Shown here: positions 7,674 through 15,317 of the stretch, one piece after another
How positions within the stretch are numbered: the first letter of the stretch is position 1
Layout: each line of letters starts with the position of its first letter
DNA from: Actinomycetes bacterium
Lineage (GTDB): Bacteria; Actinomycetota; Thermoleophilia; UBA2241
DNA: 32,229 nt
NCBI GenBank assembly: GCA_029547745.1
Contig: JAKPOQ010000133.1
Coordinates: 1-32,229 of the forward strand
Reading direction: 5' to 3'
Notes under the pieces: model-generated
Seen by the model: only the letters and a program-made list of their open reading frames with translations
Databases searched by the model: none
Told to the model about the DNA's origin: nothing
Made by a program: the position numbers and the translations under genes

Positions 7674-8501
7674 TCAGCTCCCGTAGGTGTGGAACGCACT
7701 GAGGTAGGGCACCGCTGCGAAGCGGATGGTAAGCATCAGGGCGAGACCCGTGATCGCGAGCCAGGCGACGCGGCGGCCGCCCCAGTCGACGCGCAGACGT
7801 CCCCAGAGCAGCACCGCGTACGTCACCCAGGCAGCCGCCGACAGCAGCACCATCGGGTCGGTCCACCACCGTTCGACGGCGAAGGTCTCGACGCGGATCA
7901 CCCCGGCCGCCATGCCCATGGTCAACGCAGGGAGACCGAGGAGCGTCGCGTGGAACATCAGCTTGTCGAGCGTCGCCAGCGAGGGAAGGCGCCCGAGGAC
8001 GCCGCTGAGACGGCGGCGCTTGAGCCGCCACTCCTCGAACAGGTAGATGAGCGCGGCCCCGCCGGCGACGTACAAGGCGCCCAGCGCGGTCAACATGACG
8101 ATCACGTGGAGGACGACGATGTCGCTGCGCAGGGCGGGCATCAACTCTCGCGGCGCCTCGTACTCGGTGAGCGCCGCGACGAGCAGGCCGATCACCACCG
8201 GCACGACGTAGAGGCCGATCGCCTTCACGCGCGTGATGAACTCGAGGGCGAGGTACACGAGGGCCACGGACCACGCCACCGCGCTCAGGGACTCGTAGGC
8301 GCCGACGACGGGCACACGCCCGGCGGCGGTGCCTCGCAGCACAAGGGCGGCCGTCTGCAGCGTCCAGCCTCCGGCGACCAGCCACAGCCCGACGCGTTCC
8401 AAGCCCTCGTGGCGCGCGAACAGAGCGACGAGGAACATCGCGAACGACCCGCAGTAGAGCAGAAAGGCGATCCAGAGGACGATGGCGGAAGCTTGTTCCA
8501 T
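7674..8501 (-). CDS. CcsA/HemX-family integral membrane protein
   Basis: 275 residues from the ATG at 8501, with about eight hydrophobic segments. Near the C-terminus RWWTDPMVLLSAAAWVTYAVLLWGR corresponds to the tryptophan-rich haem-handling segment of the CcsA/CcmC family, though the classical WGxxWxWD string is reduced. As first membrane gene upstream of hemA it matches HemX of Bacillus, which lowers HemA levels; cytochrome c assembly (CcsA/ResC) is the alternative. No ccs1/resB is seen nearby, which favours the HemX reading. An in-frame extension to 8642 is basic, low in hydrophobicity and rejected. Confidence 0.82.
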   Translation of the reverse strand: MEQASAIVLWIAFLLYCGSFAMFLVALFARHEGLERVGLWLVAGGWTLQTAALVLRGTAAGRVPVVGAYESLSAVAWSVALVYLALEFITRVKAIGLYVVPVVIGLLVAALTEYEAPRELMPALRSDIVVLHVIVMLTALGALYVAGGAALIYLFEEWRLKRRRLSGVLGRLPSLATLDKLMFHATLLGLPALTMGMAAGVIRVETFAVERWWTDPMVLLSAAAWVTYAVLLWGRLRVDWGGRRVAWLAITGLALMLTIRFAAVPYLSAFHTYGS

Positions 8502-8557
8502 GTGTCGGGGCTCGTGTCCGCGGCGACGCTCGCGCGGCGAAAGGCGGCCGCGCCGGC

Positions 8558-8728
8558 TCAGTCGCCGGAGCCGGCCGCCTCCCGCTTCTCCAGCTCGCGC
8601 TCGAGCAGGTCGAGGTCCCTCGGCAAGGCGCCCACGCGGCACGCCAGGATCGCGCAGGAGGCGATCACGACGGCGAGGATCATGGCGCAGGCCGCGGCGA
8701 CGAACTTGGCGCCTTCTTCGATGCTCAC
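8558..8728 (-). CDS. Small single-pass membrane protein, function unknown
   Basis: A 56-residue reading frame with GTG start and GGAGG 8 bases upstream. Residues about 7-31 form one hydrophobic helix (FVAAACAMILAVVIASCAIL with flanks, three Cys), followed by a charged segment DLDLLERELEKREAA with heptad-like leucines. It precedes the CcsA/HemX-like gene by 56 bases and is probably the first gene of the haem operon. It could be a small partner of HemX or a membrane anchor. No family is recognised; the good ribosome site and codon use support reality. Confidence 0.6.
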   Translation of the reverse strand: MSIEEGAKFVAAACAMILAVVIASCAILACRVGALPRDLDLLERELEKREAAGSGD

Positions 8729-9043
8729 GGTGTCACCCTCCGATGGTCCTCTTCCCGTTCAGCTCGACACCGTTGGACGACGTCTGGTCGACCTCGACGG
8801 CTAGTCTAGACCGTCTGTAGCGGCGCGGCGCCCCCACCCTGCCCGCTTTCGGCCTTGCCGTCGAGGTCGGCGACGATCCTCACCTTCCCACGCAAAGCCG
8901 CTCGGAGGCGCGCACTTCACGACGCGCTCTCCATATCAGCCGAGGGGCTTCGGTGACGCGTTCTTGTATTGTCTCGACGTCACGGAGTCCTGGCGGACCC
9001 CCCGCGCAGCAGGAACCACCGCCCGCGCGGCGTAGGTAGCGCC
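8729..9043. other. Divergent intergenic region between haem operon and satD-like gene
   Basis: No gene is seen. It must hold the haem-operon promoter (minus) and the satD promoter (plus). CTAGTCTAGA at 8801-8810 is identical to ten bases of the palindrome upstream of the helicase gene; its minus strand gives TAGACT, a possible -10, about 75 bases from the small-protein start, but no convincing -35 lies 17 bases upstream. Confidence 0.4.
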
Positions 9044-9694
9044 ATGCCGCTCGAACGCCGCCGCGACACCAACGTCATCGCCGTGCTGTTCGGTCACCTG
9101 CTCGACGGCGAGGCCGAGGCGGCGGCCGCCGGCCGCCGCCTCGGCCTCGCCGTCGAGCGCGTCAACCACCTCTTCGCCCCGGCGGTCGCGGAGCCGTTCG
9201 CGGTCACCGGGCAGGGGCGCATCGACGGCGTCCTGAGCGACCCCGCCCAGGCTCCTCTCTGCATCAGCGTCCTGCGCGAGTCGCTCGCACCACTGCGGCT
9301 GCGGGTCGGCGTCGGCATCGGCACCCTCGAACGTTTGCGCGAACCGACGAGCGGCGAGGACGACGCATACTCCCTCGCCGCCCAGGCCCTGCAGCTCGCG
9401 GCCCGCGACGACGGCCTTACCCGCTACCTCGGCACCGGCGAGGCCGGTGACGTGCTGCTCGCCGCCCTCTGTCGCCTCGTCGATCCGCTCATCCGCGCCC
9501 GCACCGCCAAACAGTGGGAGGCGATCGCCGCGTACCGCGAGCTCGGCCACCAGCGCGATGTCGCCGCCCGGCTCGGAGTGACGCGGCAGAGCGTCGGCGA
9601 CCGGCTGGCGGCGGGTCACCGCCGCGCGGTCGAAGACGCCGACGCGGCTATCGCCACGTACCTCTCGTACCGCCGCCAGCGCTTCGGATACTGA
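9044..9694 (+). CDS. SatD-like protein with C-terminal helix-turn-helix
   Basis: 216 residues. The N-terminal two thirds resemble the SatD family (VERVNHLFAPAVAEPFAVTGQGRIDGVLSDP then LRLRVGVGIGTLE). The last third is a helix-turn-helix (GHQRDVAARLGVTRQSVGDRLAAG, residues about 165-188). SatD proteins are associated with acid or stationary-phase adaptation in streptococci; the actinobacterial role is unknown but DNA binding is plausible. The ATG at 9044 is taken; a longer form from 8969 has an N-terminus without family character. It is the only plus-strand gene in the first 13 kb and ends tail-to-tail with the glycosyltransferase. Confidence 0.75.
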   Translation: MPLERRRDTNVIAVLFGHLLDGEAEAAAAGRRLGLAVERVNHLFAPAVAEPFAVTGQGRIDGVLSDPAQAPLCISVLRESLAPLRLRVGVGIGTLERLREPTSGEDDAYSLAAQALQLAARDDGLTRYLGTGEAGDVLLAALCRLVDPLIRARTAKQWEAIAAYRELGHQRDVAARLGVTRQSVGDRLAAGHRRAVEDADAAIATYLSYRRQRFGY

Positions 9695-9733
9695 GCCCGG
9701 TCCCCGCCGGGCCCGGGCCCTCTTCTCGCGACC

Positions 9734-10609
9734 CTACGAGCGCCGCAGAAGCCGGCCGACCAGTCCGTACCGCCGGTCGAAACGCCGCCGCGCGGCCCAC
9801 TGCGAGCGCACGTTCTCCGCAACGCGGTCGAGATGGATAGCCCGGGCCCGCGGCTCGTACGTCACCGTCCAGCCGGCGCCGCGCAGACGCATGCAGAGAT
9901 CGACGTCGCCGTAGAGGAGGAAGTAGCCCTCGTCCATGCCGCCGACCTGCGCGAACGCCTCACGCCTGACGAGCATCGCCGCCCCCGAGACCCAGTCGAC
10001 GTCAGTCCGCGCCGAGGGCGCGAAGTAGGCGACGCGCTTCGGCTTGCGCCGCGGACGCAGCACACGCGGACGCGGCACGAGCTGCGTCCAGACCGCCCGC
10101 CAGCGCCAAGGGCGCGTCGGCCTGAACCCCGCCGAGAGCTCGACGGCTCCGTCCGGAGCGACGAGGCGCGGCCCGCAACATCCGACGTGACGGTGCGAGT
10201 CGCTGATCGTCTCGTAGAGCTGGTCGAGGGCTCCGGCCCGCAGGCGGGCGTCGCCGTGCTGCAGGAGCAGCAGCGGCGCGCCGAGCAGGCGCGCCCCCTC
10301 GTTGGCCGCCGCCCCGAAACCCGCCGCGAGCGGCACCTCCACGACGCGGACGGACGGGAACCGGGCGGTCACCGTCTCGCGAGTACGGTCCTTGGAGCCC
10401 AGGTCGGCCACCACCACCGCGGCGACTTGCCCCGTCAACTCGCGGAGGACGGGAGCGATGTGAGGGGCGTCGTTGAACGTGACGACGACGGCGCCGACGG
10501 TCTCCTGCGTGGGAGGGAGCTGCTCAGGGCCGGGGCGCGCACCGAGACGCCGCCGCGCCGCAGCCTCCTCGCCGAGGCGGTCCTCAAGCTCGACCGGCAC
10601 CGGCGTCAC
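9734..10609 (-). CDS. Family 2 glycosyltransferase
   Basis: 291 residues. GT-A fold features: VGAVVVTFND near residue 38, VVVADLGSKDRT, AGFGAAANEGARLL, LLLQHGDARL in the DXD position, then VDWVSGAAMLVRREAFAQVGGMDEGYFLLYGDVDLCMRLRGAGW, typical of rhamnosyltransferase-like GT2 enzymes. It probably transfers a sugar to a cell-envelope polysaccharide. No membrane span is seen. GTG start overlaps the stop of the MOSC-MogA gene (GTGA), so it is translated with the molybdenum cofactor genes, an odd pairing. Confidence 0.85.
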   Translation of the reverse strand: MTPVPVELEDRLGEEAAARRRLGARPGPEQLPPTQETVGAVVVTFNDAPHIAPVLRELTGQVAAVVVADLGSKDRTRETVTARFPSVRVVEVPLAAGFGAAANEGARLLGAPLLLLQHGDARLRAGALDQLYETISDSHRHVGCCGPRLVAPDGAVELSAGFRPTRPWRWRAVWTQLVPRPRVLRPRRKPKRVAYFAPSARTDVDWVSGAAMLVRREAFAQVGGMDEGYFLLYGDVDLCMRLRGAGWTVTYEPRARAIHLDRVAENVRSQWAARRRFDRRYGLVGRLLRRS

Positions 10610-11574
10610 CGGGCCGTCGCGGGGCGGACAGGCGGCGCGGCACAGTCGCCGCCAAGGTCGAGCAGCTTCTCGATCGCGTGCGGCAGCGCGGGCGCGATCA
10701 TCGCGAACTGCTCGCGGCAGGCTCGGGGGCTGCCCGGCATGTTGACGATGAGCGTGCGGCCGCGCAGCCCGCTCACGGCGCGCGAGAGCATCGCGTGCGG
10801 CGTCGACGCCAGGGAGCCCATGCGCATCGCCTCGGCGAAGCCGGGCGCCAGCCGGTCGATCACGTCGAGCGTCGCCTCGGGCGTCACGTCGCGGCTCGTC
10901 AGACCGGTCCCGCCGGTCGTCAGCACGAGGTTCACGCCTGCCTCGTCGGCGAAGTGGACGAGGGCGGCGGCGATCTGATCGCGTTCGTCGGGCACGATCA
11001 CGCGCTCCACGACCGCCGCCCCCATCTCTTCAAGCAGCGCGGCGAGCGCGTCACCGCTCTCGTCGGCGCGCTCGCCGCGCGCCCCCTTGTCCGACGACGT
11101 CAGCACGGCGGCGCGGATCAGCGAGCGCTTCTCGATCGAGATCGCGTCTCCCGGGCGCAACTCGCCGCCCTCGACGACGCGGGCGAAGACACCCTCGCGC
11201 GGCATGACGCAGTCGCCGACCTGCTCGTAGATCGCGCAGCGGTCGTGGCAGACCTTGCCGATCTGCGTGACCTCGACCAGCGTCTCACCGAGGCGCATCC
11301 GCGTCCCGAGCGGCAACCGATGGACGACCACGCCCTCCGTCGTGACGTTCTCGCCGAAGGCGCCGGGCGTGACGTCCAGGCCCTGGGCGCGCATCTTGGC
11401 GACGCTCTCGTCGGCGAGCAGGCTGACCTGCCGGTGCCAGGGGCCTCCGTGCGCGTCGCCCTCCACGCCGTGCCCGGCGAGCAGCGTGATCGCCGCCCGC
11501 GGCGTCTTCGGCACGCCCGTGCGATCGGCGACGTTGACACTGACGACGCGCCCGTCGGGCTTCTCGTGGCTCAC
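10606..11574 (-). CDS. MOSC domain - MogA/MoaB fusion protein
   Basis: 322 residues. The MOSC domain (about 1-150) shows [45 protein letters not shown] and [18 protein letters not shown] domains handle activated sulfur or Moco. The MogA/MoaB domain (about 155-310) shows [29 protein letters not shown] and [13 protein letters not shown] and should adenylylate molybdopterin before metal insertion. This fusion is common in anaerobes. GTG at 11574 has GGGGAGG with good spacing and overlaps the moaC stop as GTGA; longer in-frame sequence upstream belongs to moaC in another frame. Confidence 0.9.
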   Translation of the reverse strand: MSHEKPDGRVVSVNVADRTGVPKTPRAAITLLAGHGVEGDAHGGPWHRQVSLLADESVAKMRAQGLDVTPGAFGENVTTEGVVVHRLPLGTRMRLGETLVEVTQIGKVCHDRCAIYEQVGDCVMPREGVFARVVEGGELRPGDAISIEKRSLIRAAVLTSSDKGARGERADESGDALAALLEEMGAAVVERVIVPDERDQIAAALVHFADEAGVNLVLTTGGTGLTSRDVTPEATLDVIDRLAPGFAEAMRMGSLASTPHAMLSRAVSGLRGRTLIVNMPGSPRACREQFAMIAPALPHAIEKLLDLGGDCAAPPVRPATAR

Positions 11575-12092
11575 GTCGTCCTCCCCGCGTCGCCCGACGT
11601 CCCCGCGTCGTCTGCGTCGTCGCGCCGCCACAGGCCGCTGCGGCCGCCGCTCTTCTCGAGGAGCCGCACGCGCACGACCTCCATGCCCCGGTCGACCGCC
11701 TTGCACATGTCGTAGACGGTGAGCGCCGCGACCGACGCCGCCACCAGCGCCTCCATCTCGACGCCGGTGCGTCCCCGAAGTCGCGCCTCGGTGACGATGC
11801 GCAGTCCCGGCAACGCCGCATCCTCGGCGATGTCGACCTCGACGGCGCTCAGGGCCAGCGGGTGACACAGCGGGATGAGCTCGTGGGTGCGCTTGGCGGC
11901 CACGATCCCGGCGAGCCGCGCGGCGGCGATGACGTCGCCCTTAGGCACGGCCTCGTCCTGGATGAGAGCGAGCGTCTCGGGGGCCATGCGGACGAGCGCC
12001 TCGGCGCGCGCGCGACGGTCGGTCTCGTCCTTGCCACCGACGTCGACCATGCGCGCGCGCCCGCGCTCGTCGATATGGCTGAGGTCGCTCAC
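11571..12092 (-). CDS. moaC: Cyclic pyranopterin monophosphate synthase
   Basis: 173 residues. Begins [20 protein letters not shown] and carries [12 protein letters not shown] and [28 protein letters not shown], the conserved MoaC active-site segments. With MoaA it converts GTP to cPMP, the first Moco intermediate. The GTG at 12092 fits the family N-terminus and has GGAG about 11 bases upstream. An ATG at 12164 in frame would add 24 residues that are encoded by a 44-bp tandem duplication and lacks a ribosome site. The C-terminal 20 residues are Arg/Asp/Gly-rich and not conserved. Confidence 0.93.
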   Translation of the reverse strand: MSDLSHIDERGRARMVDVGGKDETDRRARAEALVRMAPETLALIQDEAVPKGDVIAAARLAGIVAAKRTHELIPLCHPLALSAVEVDIAEDAALPGLRIVTEARLRGRTGVEMEALVAASVAALTVYDMCKAVDRGMEVVRVRLLEKSGGRSGLWRRDDADDAGTSGDAGRTT

Positions 12093-12162
12093 CTTCTCTG
12101 CGCTCCTTGTTCGCCGACCTTGCTGGGGTCGCTCAGCGGCCCCGCGCTCCTTCTTCGCCGAC
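12075..12162 (-). repeat. 44-bp tandem duplication covering the moaC ribosome-binding site
   Basis: Minus-strand copies 12162-12119 and 12118-12075 match at 35 of 44 positions. Both contain GTCGGCGAA, AAGGAGCGC and GAGCGACC. The downstream copy supplies the Shine-Dalgarno and start of moaC; the upstream copy carries the same AAGGAG with CTG where the start GTG would be. Confidence 0.8.
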
Positions 12163-12190
12163 ATCGCGACGTACACGCCCGGGCATCCTC

Positions 12191-13153
12191 TCACCCACCG
12201 ATCTGTGACATGGACCGATGGTTGGCGAGGCGCTCGCGGCGGCGGTCGAACGTCTTGGCGGAAAGCGCCGCCTCGAGCGCCGCACGCAACTCCTGAGGAC
12301 GGCCGATCAGCGGCCGCACGTCCGTCTCCTCGCCCGAGAAGAGGCAGGTGCGCAGACGTCCGTCGGCCGTCAGCCGCAGGCGGTTGCAGCGCTCGCAGAA
12401 GTGCTCCGAGACGCCGGCGATGAAGCCGATCGTGCCCGGCGCGCCGGGCGCCGCCCAATAGCGCGCCGGGCCGTGTCCGTACGGCCCCGCGACCGGCTCG
12501 AGCACGTGGCGGGCGCGCAGCAGCTCGAGGACGCGCGGGGCAGGCACCATGTGCCCTTCCACGACGAGCCGCCGGTCGACGGGCATGAACTCGATGAAGC
12601 GCACGTGGACGGCCCGTTCACGGGTAAGGTCGACGAAGGCGTCGAGCTCGTCTTCGACCCCCTCGAGCAGGAGCACGTTGAGCTTGACGGGCTCGAATCC
12701 GGCGGCGAACGCCGCGTCCAAGCCGGCGAGCGCGTCACGCAGGCACGCGCCGCGCGTCACGGCGGCGTACCGCGCCGGGTCGAGGCTGTCGATGCTGACG
12801 TTCACGCGGCGCAACCCGTGTCGGCGCAGGTCGTCCGCGAAGCGCGGCAGCAGGACGCCGTTGGTCGTCAGGGAGAGGTCCGCGACACCCTCGATCTGCG
12901 CCAGCATACCGACCAGGTCGGCACAGCCGTGGCGCACGAGCGGCTCCCCGCCGGTGATACGCACCTTGCGGATCCCACACGAGACGGCGACACGCGTGAA
13001 GGCGACGAGCTCCTCATACGACAGGATGTCGTCGTGGGACCGCGGCAGCACGCCCTCCGGAGGCATGCAGTACGTACACCGCAGGTTGCAGCGGTCGGTG
13101 ACCGACAGGCGCAGGTAGTCGACGCGCCCTGCACGCGCGGGCGTCACGCTCAT
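12191..13153 (-). CDS. moaA: GTP 3',8-cyclase (radical SAM, MoaA)
   Basis: 320 residues. The radical-SAM cluster motif is C22-N-L-R-C26-T-Y-C29, followed by [13 protein letters not shown]. The C-terminal second [4Fe-4S] site is [18 protein letters not shown], and the protein ends in Gly-Gly (SQIGG), essential in MoaA. It converts GTP to 3',8-cyclo-7,8-dihydro-GTP, the MoaC substrate. The ATG at 13153 is used; an ATG at 13177 would add eight residues and neither has a strong ribosome site. It leads the moaA-moaC-MOSC/mogA-glycosyltransferase operon. Confidence 0.95.
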   Translation of the reverse strand: MSVTPARAGRVDYLRLSVTDRCNLRCTYCMPPEGVLPRSHDDILSYEELVAFTRVAVSCGIRKVRITGGEPLVRHGCADLVGMLAQIEGVADLSLTTNGVLLPRFADDLRRHGLRRVNVSIDSLDPARYAAVTRGACLRDALAGLDAAFAAGFEPVKLNVLLLEGVEDELDAFVDLTRERAVHVRFIEFMPVDRRLVVEGHMVPAPRVLELLRARHVLEPVAGPYGHGPARYWAAPGAPGTIGFIAGVSEHFCERCNRLRLTADGRLRTCLFSGEETDVRPLIGRPQELRAALEAALSAKTFDRRRERLANHRSMSQIGG

Positions 13154-13224
13154 GCCCGAAGTGTAGTGCACGCGCATGGCCCCGGCGAGCCCGGCGGTCG
13201 CCGCGCGGAGGGCCTGACAGCGAC

Positions 13225-13272
13225 GTAGGGCGGCGCGGGGAGGACGGCACGGCCGTCCGCGCGCCGCCCTAC
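13225..13272 (-). terminator. Long hairpin at the end of mop
   Basis: 13225-13237 pairs with 13260-13272 over 13 bp, and inside it GGACGGC (13242-13248) pairs with GCCGTCC (13252-13258). It includes the mop stop codon and lies between mop and moaA, so it probably ends the mop transcript. There is no U-run. Confidence 0.5.
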
Positions 13273-13472
13273 TTGTCGATCAGGACTTCCGTCGCCTTGA
13301 TCACGGCCGTGACTTCGTCCCCGGCCTCGATCGCCAGGTCCTCAGCCGCGCGCCGCGTGATCGCCGACACGATCTCGTGCCCGCCGATGTCGATCACGAC
13401 CTCGGCCATCACCGTGCCGAGGACCACGCTCTTGACCGTCCCGGCCAGTTTGTTCCGTGCGCTCAAGGTCAT
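13269..13472 (-). CDS. mop: Molbindin (Mop/TOBE domain protein)
   Basis: 67 residues, a single Mop domain. Starts with the typical SARNKLAGTVKSVVLG, then VMAEVVIDIGGHEIVSAITRRAAEDLAIEAGDEVTAVIKATEVLI. Members form hexamers that bind and buffer molybdate or tungstate in the cytoplasm. GAGGAGG lies 6 bases before the ATG. The upstream region holds the CTAAG-N6-CTTAG palindrome shared with the tup promoter, so joint control by an oxyanion-responsive regulator is likely. Confidence 0.93.
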   Translation of the reverse strand: MTLSARNKLAGTVKSVVLGTVMAEVVIDIGGHEIVSAITRRAAEDLAIEAGDEVTAVIKATEVLIDK

Positions 13473-13582
13473 GTCCGCCTCCTCTCCGCGCAGTCGCCGG
13501 ACGGCGACCGCTCCGGGTCAGAGGTACCCCGCGCAAGATGCGCTAAACGGCGTTCTCGCAGCCTGCGCGCCGCGCGGGTATC

Positions 13583-13598
13583 CTAAGCAGGACCTTAG
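13583..13598. promoter_or_regulatory. Candidate Mo/W operator upstream of mop and of the divergent secreted-protein gene
   Basis: CTAAG-CAGGAC-CTTAG, an inverted repeat with 6-base spacing. On the minus strand its last bases form TAGGAT, a possible mop -10, in the same register as TAGAAT in the tup site. On the plus strand TATCCT (13580-13585) overlaps its left arm and may be the -10 of the gene at 13659. Confidence 0.6.
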
Positions 13599-13658
13599 CG
13601 AAGGGCTTCGCGGCAGACCGAGGGCCACGACGCCCGCGACGTCGCAGGAGGTGCGGCC

Positions 13659-14783
13659 ATGGCGGTCCGGATCCGCCGCACATGCGTCCTGGGGGCGGTC
13701 CTCGTCCTCGCCGCCTGCGGCGCGTTCCTGCTCGTCGCCGACCGCGCCGCGGCGCAGACGAACACATACAGTGAGGGGATCCCCGGCGTGCCTTTCTCCT
13801 TCGTGAAGCTCGGCGTCGGCATGACTCTCGACCCCGGTGGCGACGACCAGACTCTGGTCCTCCAGCTCGAGGACGTGCCGGGCGGCGCCACCACAGCGGC
13901 GACGTCGGGCGCCATTTCCGGCGTTTTCACGCTCGATGGCGCCCCCGCCGAGAACGTGAGCTTCCTGCTCTTCCGCGTACGGATGGACTACGACACGACA
14001 TCGGCCGTCAGTCCGGTGGTGCGCTTCACGGCGAGGGAGACGGGCACGTTCAGCGGGCAGGCGCAGGGGCACGAGGAGCCCGCAACGGGAGTATGGGTCT
14101 TCCCCGTCGCCAAGCGGGACGACGGCGAATACCCCGGAGGCTCGCTCCTGCGCTACAGGCTCGCGTTCACGTTGCCGAACGCCGGCGCCAGCGGGACGAT
14201 CACCGTGTACGACGTCACTCTCGAGTACGGCCACTACGTCGCCCCCCCAGATTACGGCGGCGACGGCGGCGACGGCAAGGCTGACGGCAAGAGCAAGAGC
14301 GACGGCGGGAAGAAGCCGACCGGCGTCGCCTACATGGGCAGCTCAGGCGGCGGGTCAGGAGGCGGCACCGGCACCGGGTCCGGCGCCGGGTCCGGCACCG
14401 GCCAAGGCGGCGTCGGCGTCGGCGCGGGCATGGGGAGCATCGGGACCGACGCGCCGATGGCGGCGTCGCCGCGCTCGACCGCCGCCGACACCGTGACCGG
14501 CTACCCGCTCCGCCCGGAGGACCTGACGGGCGGCGGTGAGGGCGACGGTGGCACGGGGGACGCCGGGTCCGGCGGCGGTGGCCCGAGCGTCGCCGCAGGA
14601 ACGGCGAGCGGCGGCGCCTCGAGCCTCTCCTGGAGAGACCTCGTCTGGCTCGCCGTCGCGCTGGCTGTGGCAGCGCCTTTCGTCGCCGCTGAAGCCGACC
14701 GGCGCCGGGTGCGCCGGCGTCTGAGAGACCTCGTCGAGCAGACGCCGGACGGCCCGGCGCCACGCCTCACTGCACCAGTCTAA
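13659..14783 (+). CDS. Exported, Gly-rich, membrane-anchored protein of unknown function
   Basis: 374 residues with AGGAGG 7 bases upstream. An N-terminal signal (hydrophobic residues about 9-27) is followed by a likely cleavage site after RAAA; LAAC inside it resembles a lipobox, but the hydrophobic run continues past the Cys. Residues about 35-190 form a beta-rich domain without a recognised family; about 195-320 is Gly/Ser/Thr/Asp-rich linker; residues about 330-348 are a membrane span followed by a basic Arg-rich tail. This is the layout of a cell-surface protein tethered by its C-terminus. It is divergent from mop and shares the candidate Mo/W operator. Its end overlaps the convergent lipoprotein gene by 17 bases. 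Confidence 0.8.
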   Translation: MAVRIRRTCVLGAVLVLAACGAFLLVADRAAAQTNTYSEGIPGVPFSFVKLGVGMTLDPGGDDQTLVLQLEDVPGGATTAATSGAISGVFTLDGAPAENVSFLLFRVRMDYDTTSAVSPVVRFTARETGTFSGQAQGHEEPATGVWVFPVAKRDDGEYPGGSLLRYRLAFTLPNAGASGTITVYDVTLEYGHYVAPPDYGGDGGDGKADGKSKSDGGKKPTGVAYMGSSGGGSGGGTGTGSGAGSGTGQGGVGVGAGMGSIGTDAPMAASPRSTAADTVTGYPLRPEDLTGGGEGDGGTGDAGSGGGGPSVAAGTASGGASSLSWRDLVWLAVALAVAAPFVAAEADRRRVRRRLRDLVEQTPDGPAPRLTAPV

Positions 14784-15270
14784 GCTCGGCGGGCCGCTTG
14801 ATGCGGATCGCCGTGTGGTCGCCGCTCTTCACGATCGTGCCCGTGACGCGCACGAGCCTGCCCTCGAGCTCCTGCGGCGGCACGGTGAAACGTTCGGCGA
14901 CCTTGCCGGGGACGATCACGACGAAGCGCTGCGGCTCGGGCGCCGGCAGGCCGAGACTGAGTTCCACGGCGTCCCCCCGGCGACGGAAACCGGCCACGAC
15001 GCCTTCGACGCGGAGTCGCTGGCCGACGCTGTCGACGGCTTCGCTCCAACTGATGGTCTCGAGCCCGGCCGCGGGCGACATCAGGGCATCGGCGGCCGGT
15101 GAGGCGGGGGTCGCAGGCTCCTCCAGAGCGCTGCATCCAGCCAGACAGACGACGACCGGCGCGACGGCGAGGAGCGCGCCGATCACCATGGTGATCGGCG
15201 CGCTCCTCGCCGTCGCGCCCGACCCGTGAGGCCTGCGCATCCCTGCGGCGCCCGACCTGCGCATCGTCAT
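14767..15270 (-). CDS. Putative lipoprotein with OB-fold-like domain
   Basis: 167 residues from the ATG at 15270 (GGAG 8 bases upstream). A GTG at 15321 overlaps the tupC stop as GTGA and is the coupled alternative; ATGs at 15240 and 15189 are also possible. The signal sequence MVIGALLAVAPVVVCLAGC ends in a clear LAGC lipobox. The mature part (ISWSEAVDSVGQRLRVEGVVAG, then PPQELEGRLVRVTGTI and HTAIRIKRPAELRLV) has the alternating pattern of a small OB-fold. It is the last gene of the tup transcript and may be a surface ligand-binding partner. A perfect 62-bp palindrome runs through the signal-peptide codons. Confidence 0.7.
   Translation of the reverse strand: MTMRRSGAAGMRRPHGSGATARSAPITMVIGALLAVAPVVVCLAGCSALEEPATPASPAADALMSPAAGLETISWSEAVDSVGQRLRVEGVVAGFRRRGDAVELSLGLPAPEPQRFVVIVPGKVAERFTVPPQELEGRLVRVTGTIVKSGDHTAIRIKRPAELRLVQ
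15158..15219. repeat. Perfect 62-bp palindrome with no spacer
   Basis: Every base from 15158 to 15188 pairs with its partner from 15219 back to 15189; the centre is ACCATGGT. The next outer positions (15157/15220) do not pair. It lies within the lipoprotein gene and codes for part of the signal peptide region on the minus strand. Confidence 0.97.
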
Positions 15271-15317
15271 CCTGCGCGCTCCGTCCACCAACTTCCTCAC
15301 TCCCTTCGCGAACACGG

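Noticed and set aside
8936-9619. 227-residue minus-strand frame opposite the satD-like gene
   Set aside because: Antisense shadow; the plus strand carries SatD-family sequence and a helix-turn-helix.
13178-13272. Moco riboswitch upstream of moaA
   Set aside because: The main structure is a long GC hairpin that includes the mop stop codon; it fits a terminator and I cannot identify Moco-motif elements.
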